A stretch of DNA of 64,000 nucleotides from assembly GCF_017301335.1 (NCBI RefSeq), contig NZ_CP071247.1:2294001-2358000 (forward strand). Reading direction: 5' to 3'. The translations under genes were made by a program, and so were the position numbers. Positions 30,095 through 38,763 of the stretch are shown piece after piece (the stretch's first letter is position 1; each line of letters opens with the position of its first letter). Source of the DNA: Marinobacter salinisoli (GTDB taxonomy: Bacteria; Pseudomonadota; Gammaproteobacteria; Pseudomonadales; Oleiphilaceae). Under the pieces are notes generated by a model, which ran no database searches, was not told the DNA's origin, and saw only the letters and a list, made by a program, of their open reading frames with translations.

Positions 30095-31228
30095 ATGGCA
30101 GAAGCAAAGAAACTGGGCGGTGCCGGGCTGCGTGGCCAGGTTGCCGGTGAAACGGCGCTGTGTACGGTGGGAAAAACCGGTGCCGGGCTGACCTATCGCG
30201 GTTACGACATCAAAGATCTGGCGGACAACGCCCAATTTGAGGAAGTTGCGTACCTGTTGCTGCGCGGAAAATTGCCCAATCAGCAGGAGCTGGATGCCTA
30301 TAAAACCAAGCTGCAGGGCCTGCGTGGCCTTCCCGATGCGTTGAAGCTGGTGCTGGAGCAAATCCCCAAGGACGCCCACCCGATGGATGTGATGCGGACT
30401 GGCTGCTCCGTGCTGGGTAACCTCGAAACTGAGAATGACTTCAGCGAGCAAGATGACAAGATCGACCGCATGCTGGCGGTTTTCCCATCAATCATTACCT
30501 ACTGGTATCGATTTGCGCATGAGGGGGTTCGAATCGATACCGCTCAGACCGAAAGCGATTCCATTGGTGGTGTGTTCCTGGAGCTGTTGCATGGCAAAAA
30601 GCCAAGCGAGTTGCATGAGCGGGTGATGAACGTCTCCCTGATCCTGTACGCAGAGCATGAGTTCAACGCATCCACGTTTACCGCTCGGGTTTGCGCGTCG
30701 ACGCTGTCGGATATTCACAGCTGTGTAACGGGCGCCATCGGCTCTTTGCGCGGCCCTCTGCATGGTGGGGCGAACGAAGCGGCCATGGCGCTGATTCAGA
30801 AGTTCCAGACCGCGGACGAGGCCGAGCAGGGCCTGCTCGGCATGCTGGAGCGCAAAGAAAAGATCATGGGCTTCGGCCATGCCATTTACAGTGAGTCAGA
30901 CCCTCGCAACGCGATCATCAAGAAATGGTCTGAGCAATTGGCTGAGGAAGTGGGTGATACCGTCCTCTATCCGGTCTCCGTGCGCTGTGAAGAAGTGATG
31001 TGGCGTGAGAAAAAGCTGTTCTGTAATGCCGATTTCTTCCACGCATCCGCTTATCACTTCATGGGCATTCCCACTGAGCTGTTTACGCCAATCTTTGTGA
31101 TGTCGCGGGTTTCTGGTTGGGCTGCTCACGTCAAAGAGCAGCGGGCGAATAATCGCATCATCCGCCCGAGCGCGGATTACACCGGGCCTGAGTCCTGCGA
31201 GTGGCTGCCAATTGAAAAGCGGGCCTGA
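30095..31228 (+). CDS. prpC: 2-Methylcitrate synthase
   Basis: The 377-residue citrate-synthase-fold enzyme condenses propionyl-CoA with oxaloacetate. Catalytic histidines lie in GPLHGGANEA and GFGHAIYSESDPR, and the catalytic aspartate is in the NADFFHASAY region. Its position between prpB and acnD supports methylcitrate rather than citrate synthase. GGGAGAGAGACG precedes the ATG. Confidence 0.95.
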   Translation: MAEAKKLGGAGLRGQVAGETALCTVGKTGAGLTYRGYDIKDLADNAQFEEVAYLLLRGKLPNQQELDAYKTKLQGLRGLPDALKLVLEQIPKDAHPMDVMRTGCSVLGNLETENDFSEQDDKIDRMLAVFPSIITYWYRFAHEGVRIDTAQTESDSIGGVFLELLHGKKPSELHERVMNVSLILYAEHEFNASTFTARVCASTLSDIHSCVTGAIGSLRGPLHGGANEAAMALIQKFQTADEAEQGLLGMLERKEKIMGFGHAIYSESDPRNAIIKKWSEQLAEEVGDTVLYPVSVRCEEVMWREKKLFCNADFFHASAYHFMGIPTELFTPIFVMSRVSGWAAHVKEQRANNRIIRPSADYTGPESCEWLPIEKRA

Positions 31229-31303
31229 TGGGTTAACGGGGCACCCCTCTGATACGGGTGCCCGACTTCTTTCTGCCACCGAATTCTTCGACGAGTTTTG
31301 ATC

Positions 31304-33901
31304 ATGAATACCCAATACCGCAAACCGCTTCCCGGAACCGATCTGGATTACTTCGATACTCAACAAGCTGTTGAGGACCTACAGCCGGGGGCTTACGAGA
31401 AACTGCCATACACTTCCCGGGTTCTGGCAGAGCAACTGGTTCGCCGCTGCAATCCCGACATGCTGGCCGACGCGCTCAGACAGCTGATCGAGCGCCGTCG
31501 CGATCTGGATTTTCCCTGGTATCCGGCGCGTGTCGTTTGTCACGATATCCTTGGCCAAACGGCGCTGGTGGATCTGGCCGGCCTGCGTGACGCCATTGAT
31601 GAGCAGGGTGGTGATCCGGCGAAAGTGAATCCGGTGGTGCCGACTCAGTTGATCGTGGATCACTCGCTGGCGGTTGAGCACGCCGGTTTCGAAGAGGACG
31701 CATTCGAGAAGAACCGGGCGATTGAGGACCGTCGGAACGACGACCGGTTCCACTTCATCAACTGGACCAAAACGGCGTTCAAGAACGTGGACGTCATTCC
31801 GCCGGGCAACGGCATCATGCATCAGATCAACCTGGAGAAAATGTCCCCGGTGGTGCAGGTGCGTGACGGCGTGGCTTTCCCCGACACCTGTGTTGGCACC
31901 GATAGTCATACTCCCATGGTGGACGCGCTGGGTGTCATATCCGTCGGCGTTGGTGGCCTTGAGGCGGAAAGCGTGATGCTGGGCCGCGCTTCCATGATGC
32001 GTCTGCCGGATATTGTTGGCGTGGAGCTCACGGGCAAGCTGAAGCCGGGCATTACCAGTACCGATATGGTACTGGCGCTGACCGAGTTCCTGCGCAAGGA
32101 ACGCGTGGTTGGTGCCTATCTGGAGTTCTTTGGCGAGGGTGCCGACAGCCTGAGCGTTGGCGACCGTGCCACCATTTCCAATATGACACCCGAATACGGT
32201 GCTACCGCTGCTATGTTCTATATCGATGGCCAGACCATTGATTACCTGAAGCTCACTGGCCGTGATGATGAGCAGGTAGAGCTGGTTGAGAAGTACGCCA
32301 AGCACACAGGTCTCTGGGCGGATAGCCTGAACAGAGCGGAATATGAGCGCGTTCTGAAGTTTGATCTTTCGTCCGTTGAGCGCACGCTGGCAGGCCCGTC
32401 CAACCCCCATGCACACTTGCCGACGTCTGAACTGGCACAGCGCGGCATCGCCGGTGAATGGCAGCAGGAAGAAGGCAAAATGCCGGATGGTGCGGTGATT
32501 ATCGCCGCGATCACCAGCTGTACCAACACCTCGAACCCCCGCAACATGGTGGCCGCGGGACTGATCGCTCGCAACGCCAATAAGCTGGGGCTGACCCGAA
32601 AGCCCTGGGTGAAATCTTCCCTGGCACCGGGCTCCAAGACCGTCAAGATGTATCTGGAAGAAGCCAACCTGCTGCCCGAGCTGGAAAACATGGGCTTTGG
32701 CGTGGTGGCGTTTGCCTGTACGACCTGTAACGGGATGAGTGGTGCACTGGATCCAAAGATTCAGCAGGAAATCATCGACCGTGACCTCTATTCGGTGGCG
32801 GTGCTGTCGGGCAACCGGAACTTTGATGGTCGTATCCATCCCTATGCCAAGCAGGCGTTTCTCGCATCTCCGCCACTGGTGGTGGCTTACGCCATTGCCG
32901 GAACCATCCGCTTTGATATTGAAAAAGATGCTCTGGGTTATGACATGGAGGGCAATCCGGTCACTCTGAAGGACATCTGGCCGAGTGATGAAGAAATTGA
33001 TGCCATCGTGAAAAGTTCGGTCAAGCCGGAGCAGTTCCGTCAGACTTATATTCCGATGTTCGACGTGACCAAGGAGGCTCAGGCCGCCAGTAATCCATTG
33101 TATGAGTGGCGCCCGCAGAGCACGTATATCCGTCGCCCGCCGTACTGGGAGGGCGCGTTGGCTGGTGAGAAATCGCTCAAAGGCATGCGTCCGCTGGCGA
33201 TTCTGCCGGACAACATAACGACGGATCATCTGTCGCCGTCCAATGCGATCCTCGCGAGCAGCGCGGCAGGGGAATACCTGGCGAAGATGGGCCTGCCCGA
33301 GGAGGACTTCAACTCCTACGCAACGCACCGTGGTGATCATCTGACGGCGCAGCGGGCAACCTTCGCCAACCCCAAGCTGTTTAATGAGATGGTGACGGAC
33401 GAAAACGGCAACGTGAAGCAGGGTTCCCTCGCCCGCATCGAGCCGGAGGGCAAGGTCACCCGGATGTGGGAAGCGATTGAAACTTACATGGAGCGCAAAC
33501 AGCCGTTGATCGTCATTGCCGGTGCTGACTACGGCCAGGGCTCCTCCCGTGACTGGGCGGCCAAGGGTGTTGCGTTGGCTGGCGTGGAAGCCATTGTGGC
33601 CGAAGGGTTTGAACGCATTCACCGAACCAACCTGGTCGGCATGGGGGTGATGCCGCTTCAGTTTGAGGAGGGCACTACGCGCCGAACCCTGTCACTGGAC
33701 GGCACTGAGACCTACGATGTGGAAGGCACGCCCGCTCCGCAGGCGATGCTCACCCTGGTCATCCATCGCAAGAACGGCAGCACTGAGCACGTGCCCGTGA
33801 TTTGCCGCCTGGACACTGCCGAAGAGGTATCCATCTATTCAGCGGGTGGGGTTTTGCAGCGTTTTGCCAAGGACTTCCTGGAAGCTGAGGGTGCGGCATG
33901 A
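31304..33901 (+). CDS. acnD: 2-Methylcitrate dehydratase, AcnD type (Fe-S)
   Basis: The 865-residue aconitase-family enzyme dehydrates 2-methylcitrate and works together with PrpF. The cluster cysteines are visible in ITSCTNTSNPRNM and ACTTCNGMSG, and the C-terminal swivel domain carries GADYGQGSSRDWAAKG. The ATG at 31304 gives the usual N-terminus MNTQYRKPLPGTDL. A TTG two codons upstream is the alternative. Its last bases overlap the prpF start as ATGA. The long open frame on its minus strand is a shadow. Confidence 0.95.
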   Translation: MNTQYRKPLPGTDLDYFDTQQAVEDLQPGAYEKLPYTSRVLAEQLVRRCNPDMLADALRQLIERRRDLDFPWYPARVVCHDILGQTALVDLAGLRDAIDEQGGDPAKVNPVVPTQLIVDHSLAVEHAGFEEDAFEKNRAIEDRRNDDRFHFINWTKTAFKNVDVIPPGNGIMHQINLEKMSPVVQVRDGVAFPDTCVGTDSHTPMVDALGVISVGVGGLEAESVMLGRASMMRLPDIVGVELTGKLKPGITSTDMVLALTEFLRKERVVGAYLEFFGEGADSLSVGDRATISNMTPEYGATAAMFYIDGQTIDYLKLTGRDDEQVELVEKYAKHTGLWADSLNRAEYERVLKFDLSSVERTLAGPSNPHAHLPTSELAQRGIAGEWQQEEGKMPDGAVIIAAITSCTNTSNPRNMVAAGLIARNANKLGLTRKPWVKSSLAPGSKTVKMYLEEANLLPELENMGFGVVAFACTTCNGMSGALDPKIQQEIIDRDLYSVAVLSGNRNFDGRIHPYAKQAFLASPPLVVAYAIAGTIRFDIEKDALGYDMEGNPVTLKDIWPSDEEIDAIVKSSVKPEQFRQTYIPMFDVTKEAQAASNPLYEWRPQSTYIRRPPYWEGALAGEKSLKGMRPLAILPDNITTDHLSPSNAILASSAAGEYLAKMGLPEEDFNSYATHRGDHLTAQRATFANPKLFNEMVTDENGNVKQGSLARIEPEGKVTRMWEAIETYMERKQPLIVIAGADYGQGSSRDWAAKGVALAGVEAIVAEGFERIHRTNLVGMGVMPLQFEEGTTRRTLSLDGTETYDVEGTPAPQAMLTLVIHRKNGSTEHVPVICRLDTAEEVSIYSAGGVLQRFAKDFLEAEGAA

Positions 33902-35076
33902 CCCACGCACCTCAGATCAAGGTCCCTGCCACCTATATGCGCGGAGGTACCAGCAAAGGGGTTTTCTTCCGGCTGCAGGATTTGCCCGAAGCCGCTCAAG
34001 CCCCGGGCGAAGCCCGGGACAAGTTATTGCTCAGAGTGATTGGCAGCCCGGACCCGTACCAGAAGCAAATCGATGGCATGGGCGGTGCGACGTCCAGCAC
34101 CAGTAAAACGGTCATCCTGTCGAAGTCTGCCCAGCCAGACCATGACGTCGACTATCTGTTCGGTCAGGTGTCCATCGACACGCCTTTTGTCGATTGGAGT
34201 GGGAATTGCGGCAATCTGACGGCTGCAGTGGGTGCCTTCGCCATTCACAGTGGATTTGTCGACGCTGACAGGGTTCCTGACAATGGCATTTGTACTGTTC
34301 GTATCTGGCAGGCCAACATCCGCAAAACCATCGTCGCTCATGTGCCGATGGCCAATGGTGAGGTTCAGGAAACGGGAGATTTTGAACTGGACGGGGTGAC
34401 TTTCCCGGCCGCCGAGGTTCTGATCGACTTTATGGACCCCGCCGATGGTGAGGGTTCGATGTTTCCGACAGGCAATGCGGTTGATGAACTGGAGGTTCCG
34501 GGGCTTGGGAAGTTAAGTGCAACGATGATCAATGCCGGTATTCCGACCATTTTCATCAATGCCCGGGATGTCGGTTACCAGGGCACTGAGTTGCAGGAGG
34601 ACATCAACGGAGACCCCAAGGCACTGGCCATGTTCGAGACCATTCGAGCCCATGGTGCCGTGAAAATGGGGCTTATTCAGAGCCCGGACGAGGCGGCCAC
34701 CCGCCAGCATACGCCGAAGGTCGCGTTTGTCGCGCCGCCAAGGGATTATGTTTCGTCAAGCGGGAAAGCGATAGGAAATTCAGACGTCAACGTACTGGTT
34801 CGTGCGCTCTCTATGGGTAAGCTTCATCATGCCATGATGGGGACGGCGGCGGTCGCCATCGCAACTGCCGCGGCCGTGCCGGGCACTCTTGTCAATCTGG
34901 CCGCCGGCGGAGGGGAACGCAATGAAGTGACGTTTGGCCACCCGTCTGGCACCTTAAAGGTCGGTGCGGCAGCCAGGCTGGAAAATGGTAGATGGGTCGC
35001 TGCAAAGGCGTCGATGAGCCGGAGTGCGCGTATCCTGATGGAAGGCTGGGTCAGAGTACCTGCCGGCCAGATCTAG
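33898..35076 (+). CDS. prpF: AcnD-accessory isomerase PrpF
   Basis: The 392-residue protein has the PrpF fold related to diaminopimelate epimerase and begins with the family segment IKVPATYMRGGTSKGVFF. In other bacteria PrpF isomerises the AcnD product (aconitate-like cis/trans step) so that AcnB can rehydrate it. WSGNCGNLTAAVGAFA near residues 100-115 is a conserved block. It is translationally coupled to acnD and is the last gene of the operon. Confidence 0.94.
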   Translation: MTHAPQIKVPATYMRGGTSKGVFFRLQDLPEAAQAPGEARDKLLLRVIGSPDPYQKQIDGMGGATSSTSKTVILSKSAQPDHDVDYLFGQVSIDTPFVDWSGNCGNLTAAVGAFAIHSGFVDADRVPDNGICTVRIWQANIRKTIVAHVPMANGEVQETGDFELDGVTFPAAEVLIDFMDPADGEGSMFPTGNAVDELEVPGLGKLSATMINAGIPTIFINARDVGYQGTELQEDINGDPKALAMFETIRAHGAVKMGLIQSPDEAATRQHTPKVAFVAPPRDYVSSSGKAIGNSDVNVLVRALSMGKLHHAMMGTAAVAIATAAAVPGTLVNLAAGGGERNEVTFGHPSGTLKVGAAARLENGRWVAAKASMSRSARILMEGWVRVPAGQI

Positions 35077-35088
35077 GCACAAACGAAA

Positions 35089-35137
35089 GACGCCCAGCCT
35101 AGCCGAGACCGATCGGCAAGGTTGGGCGTTGGTTTTT
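35089..35137 (+). terminator. Rho-independent terminator after prpF
   Basis: The arms ACGCCCAGCCT and AGGTTGGGCGT flank a region with an inner repeat (CCGA/TCGG), and six Ts end at 35137. It lies between the convergent prpF and PEP-CTERM genes and may work in both directions, since the minus strand reads TCTTTCGTTT after the hairpin. Confidence 0.8.
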
Positions 35138-35866
35138 TCAAGCGCTGTTTTTAAACCGGCTCCGGGCTAACAGGCCAAAGGCGCCCAAGGCCACAAGGGC
35201 GAGGGCCGACGGCTCCGGCACATCTTTCACGCTGATGATCCCCGCAAGCGCCGATTTGGTTGCATTTTTCTGATCCGTTTTGACGTCGCTGACCAGCGCT
35301 CCGCCATAAAAAAATCCGCTATCACGGAAGTAATCCTTGTCACTGCCTAATTCGAACGGAATGAACGTCGCTTGATGCAAAGGCGGCATCATGCGATCCC
35401 CGCAACCGAGAGACTCAGGACGCGCCAGTCGAGTTGTACCGGTGTCGCACAGAGATCCCTCGGGAGCGATGGTATTTACTGCAGCCCGCTTCTCGATTGT
35501 GAAGCTTGAACCAAGCATAGTGGGTACCCGATCGAGAATCGTCTTCGTCGAAACCACAAGGTCCGCCTGTTTCATAAACGTGTCAGCTGGGTCATCAATA
35601 GACTGCCTGTCACTACTGATATGACCGATGCGAGAGGCGCAACGCTCCGGTTCTTGAGCGGCAAACAGCGGGGCATCTGAACTGTAGCGATTATTCGGGC
35701 CGTTCTCCCCACAAAGGGCTTCAGCGCCGCCAACCGATAACCTGGTCGAAGCAGTCGAATCGCTGGACCACGCGCTGAGCGTGTCCGTTAACTCAATGGG
35801 TTCTGCATAGGCACCTGAAGTAAGCAACGTTCCGAAGAGAAATACGTTAACAACAAACTGACGCAT
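35138..35866 (-). CDS. PEP-CTERM sorting-domain protein
   Basis: The 242-residue protein has an N-terminal signal peptide (cleavage after GAYA near residue 21). Its C-terminal sorting signal consists of VPEP, the hydrophobic stretch SALALVALGAFGLLA and the basic tail RSRFK. Such signals are cut by exosortase, and the proteins go to the surface or the exopolysaccharide. The body has four cysteines (ALCGEN, ERCASR, SLCDTG, GCGDR) and no known domain. The ATG at 35866 has GGAAG six bases upstream. A frame open 13 codons further up lacks a signal-peptide start. A sigma-54 site precedes it. Confidence 0.88.
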   Translation of the reverse strand: MRQFVVNVFLFGTLLTSGAYAEPIELTDTLSAWSSDSTASTRLSVGGAEALCGENGPNNRYSSDAPLFAAQEPERCASRIGHISSDRQSIDDPADTFMKQADLVVSTKTILDRVPTMLGSSFTIEKRAAVNTIAPEGSLCDTGTTRLARPESLGCGDRMMPPLHQATFIPFELGSDKDYFRDSGFFYGGALVSDVKTDQKNATKSALAGIISVKDVPEPSALALVALGAFGLLARSRFKNSA

Positions 35867-35925
35867 ACTGGACTTCCGTCTTGGAGTTCTCAATGGTTTA
35901 GCCACTGCCGCACTGCGGGATTGTC

Positions 35926-35941
35926 AGCAAGTGAGACGCCA
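35926..35941 (-). promoter_or_regulatory. Sigma-54 promoter of the PEP-CTERM gene
   Basis: Read on the minus strand, TGGCGT-CTCAC-TTGCT matches the -24/-12 consensus TGGCAC-N5-TTGCW with exact spacing. Transcription would start near 35915, about 50 bases before the ATG. Confidence 0.7.
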
Positions 35942-36603
35942 GCGAGAAGTTTGTGACTAGGAATCAGAAAGTTGGGGCTTCAACGGCGTGCTCCATTGAT
36001 CAGCGGTTGGTTGGGTGTGTAAAAAAGTGTGACGCAGTTCTCGTTCTTCTTGGTTTACGGCTGTCTCGGCGGTTGAGTCTGAATCGCGGAGCGGTTCTCT
36101 GGGCGAGACGATGAGCGGCGGTCTAATTTGATAACCGAAAAGTGGGTTGATTTCGCTGCATTTCCGCGATGTGAAAGAACGAAAGTGACCACGCCAACAT
36201 CAACCGGTTGCTGAGGATTGGCTTGGGTCTCTTTTGGCGGCAGATTTTGCCTCTCGACATCGCTGGTCGGGGCAAATTCGATGTTTTCAAAGTAAGGTGT
36301 CAGGAAAGTTTACAGCTCAAAAGGTGGTGAAATTCTGTCAACGGACGCGCTATCTACGCGGTGTTTGTTAGGGATAACCAACCTGTTTCAGGCGCTAGCA
36401 AATCTTTGTTGACGAGCTTTCTTACTGTTATTCCGTCCGATATCTGGCCCGCCCGGAAAAGCTACGCTAGCCTTTTAGAGAAGCGGCGTACCAACTGTGA
36501 TACAGGTTGTTGCAGTTACAAAAAATTGCATTACACTCAACTTCTGTAAAAAAGCTCTGTTGCAGCGGACGAACGGAGTGGCGAAATTACAAAAGGAGTC
36601 GAC
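35942..36603. other. Long intergenic region before the exopolysaccharide operon
   Basis: About 660 bases separate the sigma-54 site from the first polysaccharide gene. No convincing gene is seen. A 62-codon frame at 36361-36549 has no binding site and unusual composition. Features noted are the small inverted repeat GTTA-GGGA-TAAC near 36370, a TTGACG near 36411, and a TGGCGG...TTTGC pair near 36235 whose spacing is one base too long for sigma-54. The length and AT-rich end suggest regulatory DNA for the operon. Confidence 0.6.
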
Positions 36604-38016
36604 GTGGCTCACGTCAGATTGTTCAGGCATTACATACACGTTCCATTTGTCGTTCTGGGCCTGATCGATTTCTCGGTCTTGATCTGCAGCTTCCTGCTTG
36701 CCACTTTCTTTCGGTATTTTGGTGACGATGGGTATTTCTTCGAAAACCTCTCACTGATCCTTCCTTCTGCCACGGTTTTCTCATCGGTCAATCTTTTGAC
36801 CATGATTGCTGTTGGGGTGCACCAGTCGCGGCTTGAGGAAGGGATGTCCGGAATGATGCTGCGGACCATCATGGCCCTGGTCATCGGTATTCCTGCGTCT
36901 GGATTTTCCTATCTGCTCGCCAGTGATTGGCTCTGGTACCTGGGGTCTAGCGGTGTCCTGACCGCAGCTTCGGTCTTCGGCTTCTTTCTGCTTGGTATCG
37001 TGCGTTATGTTTTCTTCGCTCTGGCTGGCAAGGATGCATTCAAACGCAAGGTGCTGGTGTTGGGCTCGGGTTTCCGCGCTCACCAATTGCTTGAGGACCT
37101 GAAGACGCCTTTTAACCGCAAGGGCTTTACCCTCACGGGTTTCGTTCCGTTGCCGGATGAACGAACGGAAGTGCCAGATGAGTTTTTGATCTGTCCTGCA
37201 ACCACGTTGCAGCGATATATCCAAAAGCACCCGGTCAGTGAAATTGTTGTCGCGGTGGACGATCGCCGGAAGGGGCTTCCCATGGAAGACCTCCTTGAAT
37301 GCAAGATGGAGGGGGTTCGAATCGTTGACGCAATGTCGTTCTACGAGCGTGAGTCGAGGAAGGTCGCGCTTGAGATGCTAACCCACGGCTGGCTGGTTTT
37401 CACGGACGGCTTTACCGTGTCCTCGGTGTTTGGATTTGGTAAGAGGTCATTGGATATCTTGGCGTCCTTGGCACTGCTAAGCGTGTCGCTACCCCTGATG
37501 ATTCTTACCGCTATCGCTATCAAGATCGAAGATGGCCTCAAGGCTCCTATTTTCTACAGCCAGGAGCGCGTCGGCTTGAATGGAAAGGTTTTCAAGGTGC
37601 ATAAGTTCAGATCCATGGTCACCGATGCCGAGAAAGATGGTGCGGTTTGGGCCAGACAGAACGATACCCGGGTTACGCGCGTTGGCGAGTTTATCCGTAA
37701 GGTGCGGATCGATGAGTTGCCTCAGATTTTCAATGTTCTGAATGGCACCATGGCGTTTGTGGGCCCGCGCCCGGAAAGACCGGTCTTTGTCCAGCAGCTG
37801 TCAGAAAAAATCCCGTTTTACAGCGAGCGTCACAGGGTCAAGCCTGGTGTAACGGGTTGGGCGCAGCTATGTTTTGCTTATGCGGATAATGAAGAAGACA
37901 CCAAAGAAAAGCTTCGATATGACCTTTACTACATAAAGAATCAAAGTCTGCTGCTTGATTTATTGATTATAATTCAAACAGTGGAAGTGGTACTGTTCAA
38001 AAAAGGATCGCGGTAG
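36604..38016 (+). CDS. Initiating sugar-phosphate transferase, XrtA/PEP-CTERM locus type (EpsB-like)
   Basis: The 470-residue polyprenyl glycosylphosphotransferase starts repeat-unit synthesis by moving a sugar phosphate to undecaprenyl phosphate. Four N-terminal membrane helices lie within residues 12-140. A CoA-binding-like Rossmann region (VLVLGSGFRA) follows, then a membrane helix near 283-305. The catalytic domain contains YSQERVGLNGKVFKVHKFRSM and RPERPVFV. The start is GTG with AAAGGAG seven bases upstream. It is the first gene of a same-strand series to 46952. Confidence 0.92.
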   Translation: MAHVRLFRHYIHVPFVVLGLIDFSVLICSFLLATFFRYFGDDGYFFENLSLILPSATVFSSVNLLTMIAVGVHQSRLEEGMSGMMLRTIMALVIGIPASGFSYLLASDWLWYLGSSGVLTAASVFGFFLLGIVRYVFFALAGKDAFKRKVLVLGSGFRAHQLLEDLKTPFNRKGFTLTGFVPLPDERTEVPDEFLICPATTLQRYIQKHPVSEIVVAVDDRRKGLPMEDLLECKMEGVRIVDAMSFYERESRKVALEMLTHGWLVFTDGFTVSSVFGFGKRSLDILASLALLSVSLPLMILTAIAIKIEDGLKAPIFYSQERVGLNGKVFKVHKFRSMVTDAEKDGAVWARQNDTRVTRVGEFIRKVRIDELPQIFNVLNGTMAFVGPRPERPVFVQQLSEKIPFYSERHRVKPGVTGWAQLCFAYADNEEDTKEKLRYDLYYIKNQSLLLDLLIIIQTVEVVLFKKGSR

Positions 38017-38071
38017 TTAGGAGGAAAACCTTCTCATCGCGAAAAGCAAGGATTGATAAAGAGGATGATCA

Positions 38072-38713
38072 ATGTCACGGAAGTTCCCTCTCGCAGCTGC
38101 TGTCGTCCTGTTGTCGGTTGCGCTGGCATCAGGTTGTGTCGGTCCCTCGGCCTCTTCTCGGGATCAAATTCAGAGAGCCCTCAGTGTAAATACCACCACA
38201 AGCGTTGATGAATATCTGCTTGGTGCCAGTGATGTGGTGCGGGTTTCCGTTTGGCGCAACGAAGATCTGAGTATCGAAGTGCCGGTAAGGCCCGACGGGA
38301 AGATCAGTGTTCCACTGGTCGGTGATGTCCAGGCGAGCGGTCGCACGCCGCAGGCCTTGGCGGAAGACATTGAAGGCAGCCTCGCCAGGTACATTCGCCA
38401 GCCACAAGTCAGCATTGTCGTAACGTCCATGGGAAGCCACGAGTTCAGCCATCGGGTAAGGGTTACTGGTGCGGTTGAACAGCCGGTGTCTATGCCTCAC
38501 CGAGCTGGCATGACGGTGCTCGATATCGTCCTTAGTGCGGGTGGAACAACACCGTTCGCCGCGCTGAACAAATCCATGCTGTACAGGAAAGTGGGTGGAG
38601 AAATCGTTGCCATTCCTATCCGGCTAGAGGACATCCTCAGCGATGGGGACGTGTCTACCAATTATGCAATCCGTCCCGGCGATATCCTCAGTATTCCTGA
38701 GCGGAGCTTTTAA
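38072..38713 (+). CDS. Polysaccharide export lipoprotein, Wza-like
   Basis: The 213-residue outer-membrane lipoprotein has the lipobox LASGC with the modified cysteine near residue 22, followed by a polysaccharide export (Poly_export) domain starting at YLLGASDVVRVSVWRNEDLS and an SLBB-type domain (VRVTGAVEQP). It is shorter than enterobacterial Wza (about 380 residues), as usual for the XrtA-linked family. It would form the outer-membrane exit with the chain-length protein behind it. Confidence 0.9.
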   Translation: MSRKFPLAAAVVLLSVALASGCVGPSASSRDQIQRALSVNTTTSVDEYLLGASDVVRVSVWRNEDLSIEVPVRPDGKISVPLVGDVQASGRTPQALAEDIEGSLARYIRQPQVSIVVTSMGSHEFSHRVRVTGAVEQPVSMPHRAGMTVLDIVLSAGGTTPFAALNKSMLYRKVGGEIVAIPIRLEDILSDGDVSTNYAIRPGDILSIPERSF

Positions 38714-38763
38714 TCGTCTAAAGTCAGGCGACTTCAAGACAATCAACAGTGGGTGAATGGCTT

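Noticed and set aside
31379..33622. A 747-codon open frame on the minus strand of acnD
   Set aside because: It mirrors the codon bias of the clear acnD gene, has no binding site and is rich in His and Arg as antisense shadows usually are.
36234..36252. TGGCGG...TTTGC as a sigma-54 promoter for the polysaccharide operon
   Set aside because: The distance between the GG and GC elements is one base too long, and sigma-54 tolerates little change in spacing.
36361..36549. A 62-codon frame before the polysaccharide operon
   Set aside because: No ribosome-binding site, no conserved-looking sequence and AT-rich promoter-like DNA at its end.
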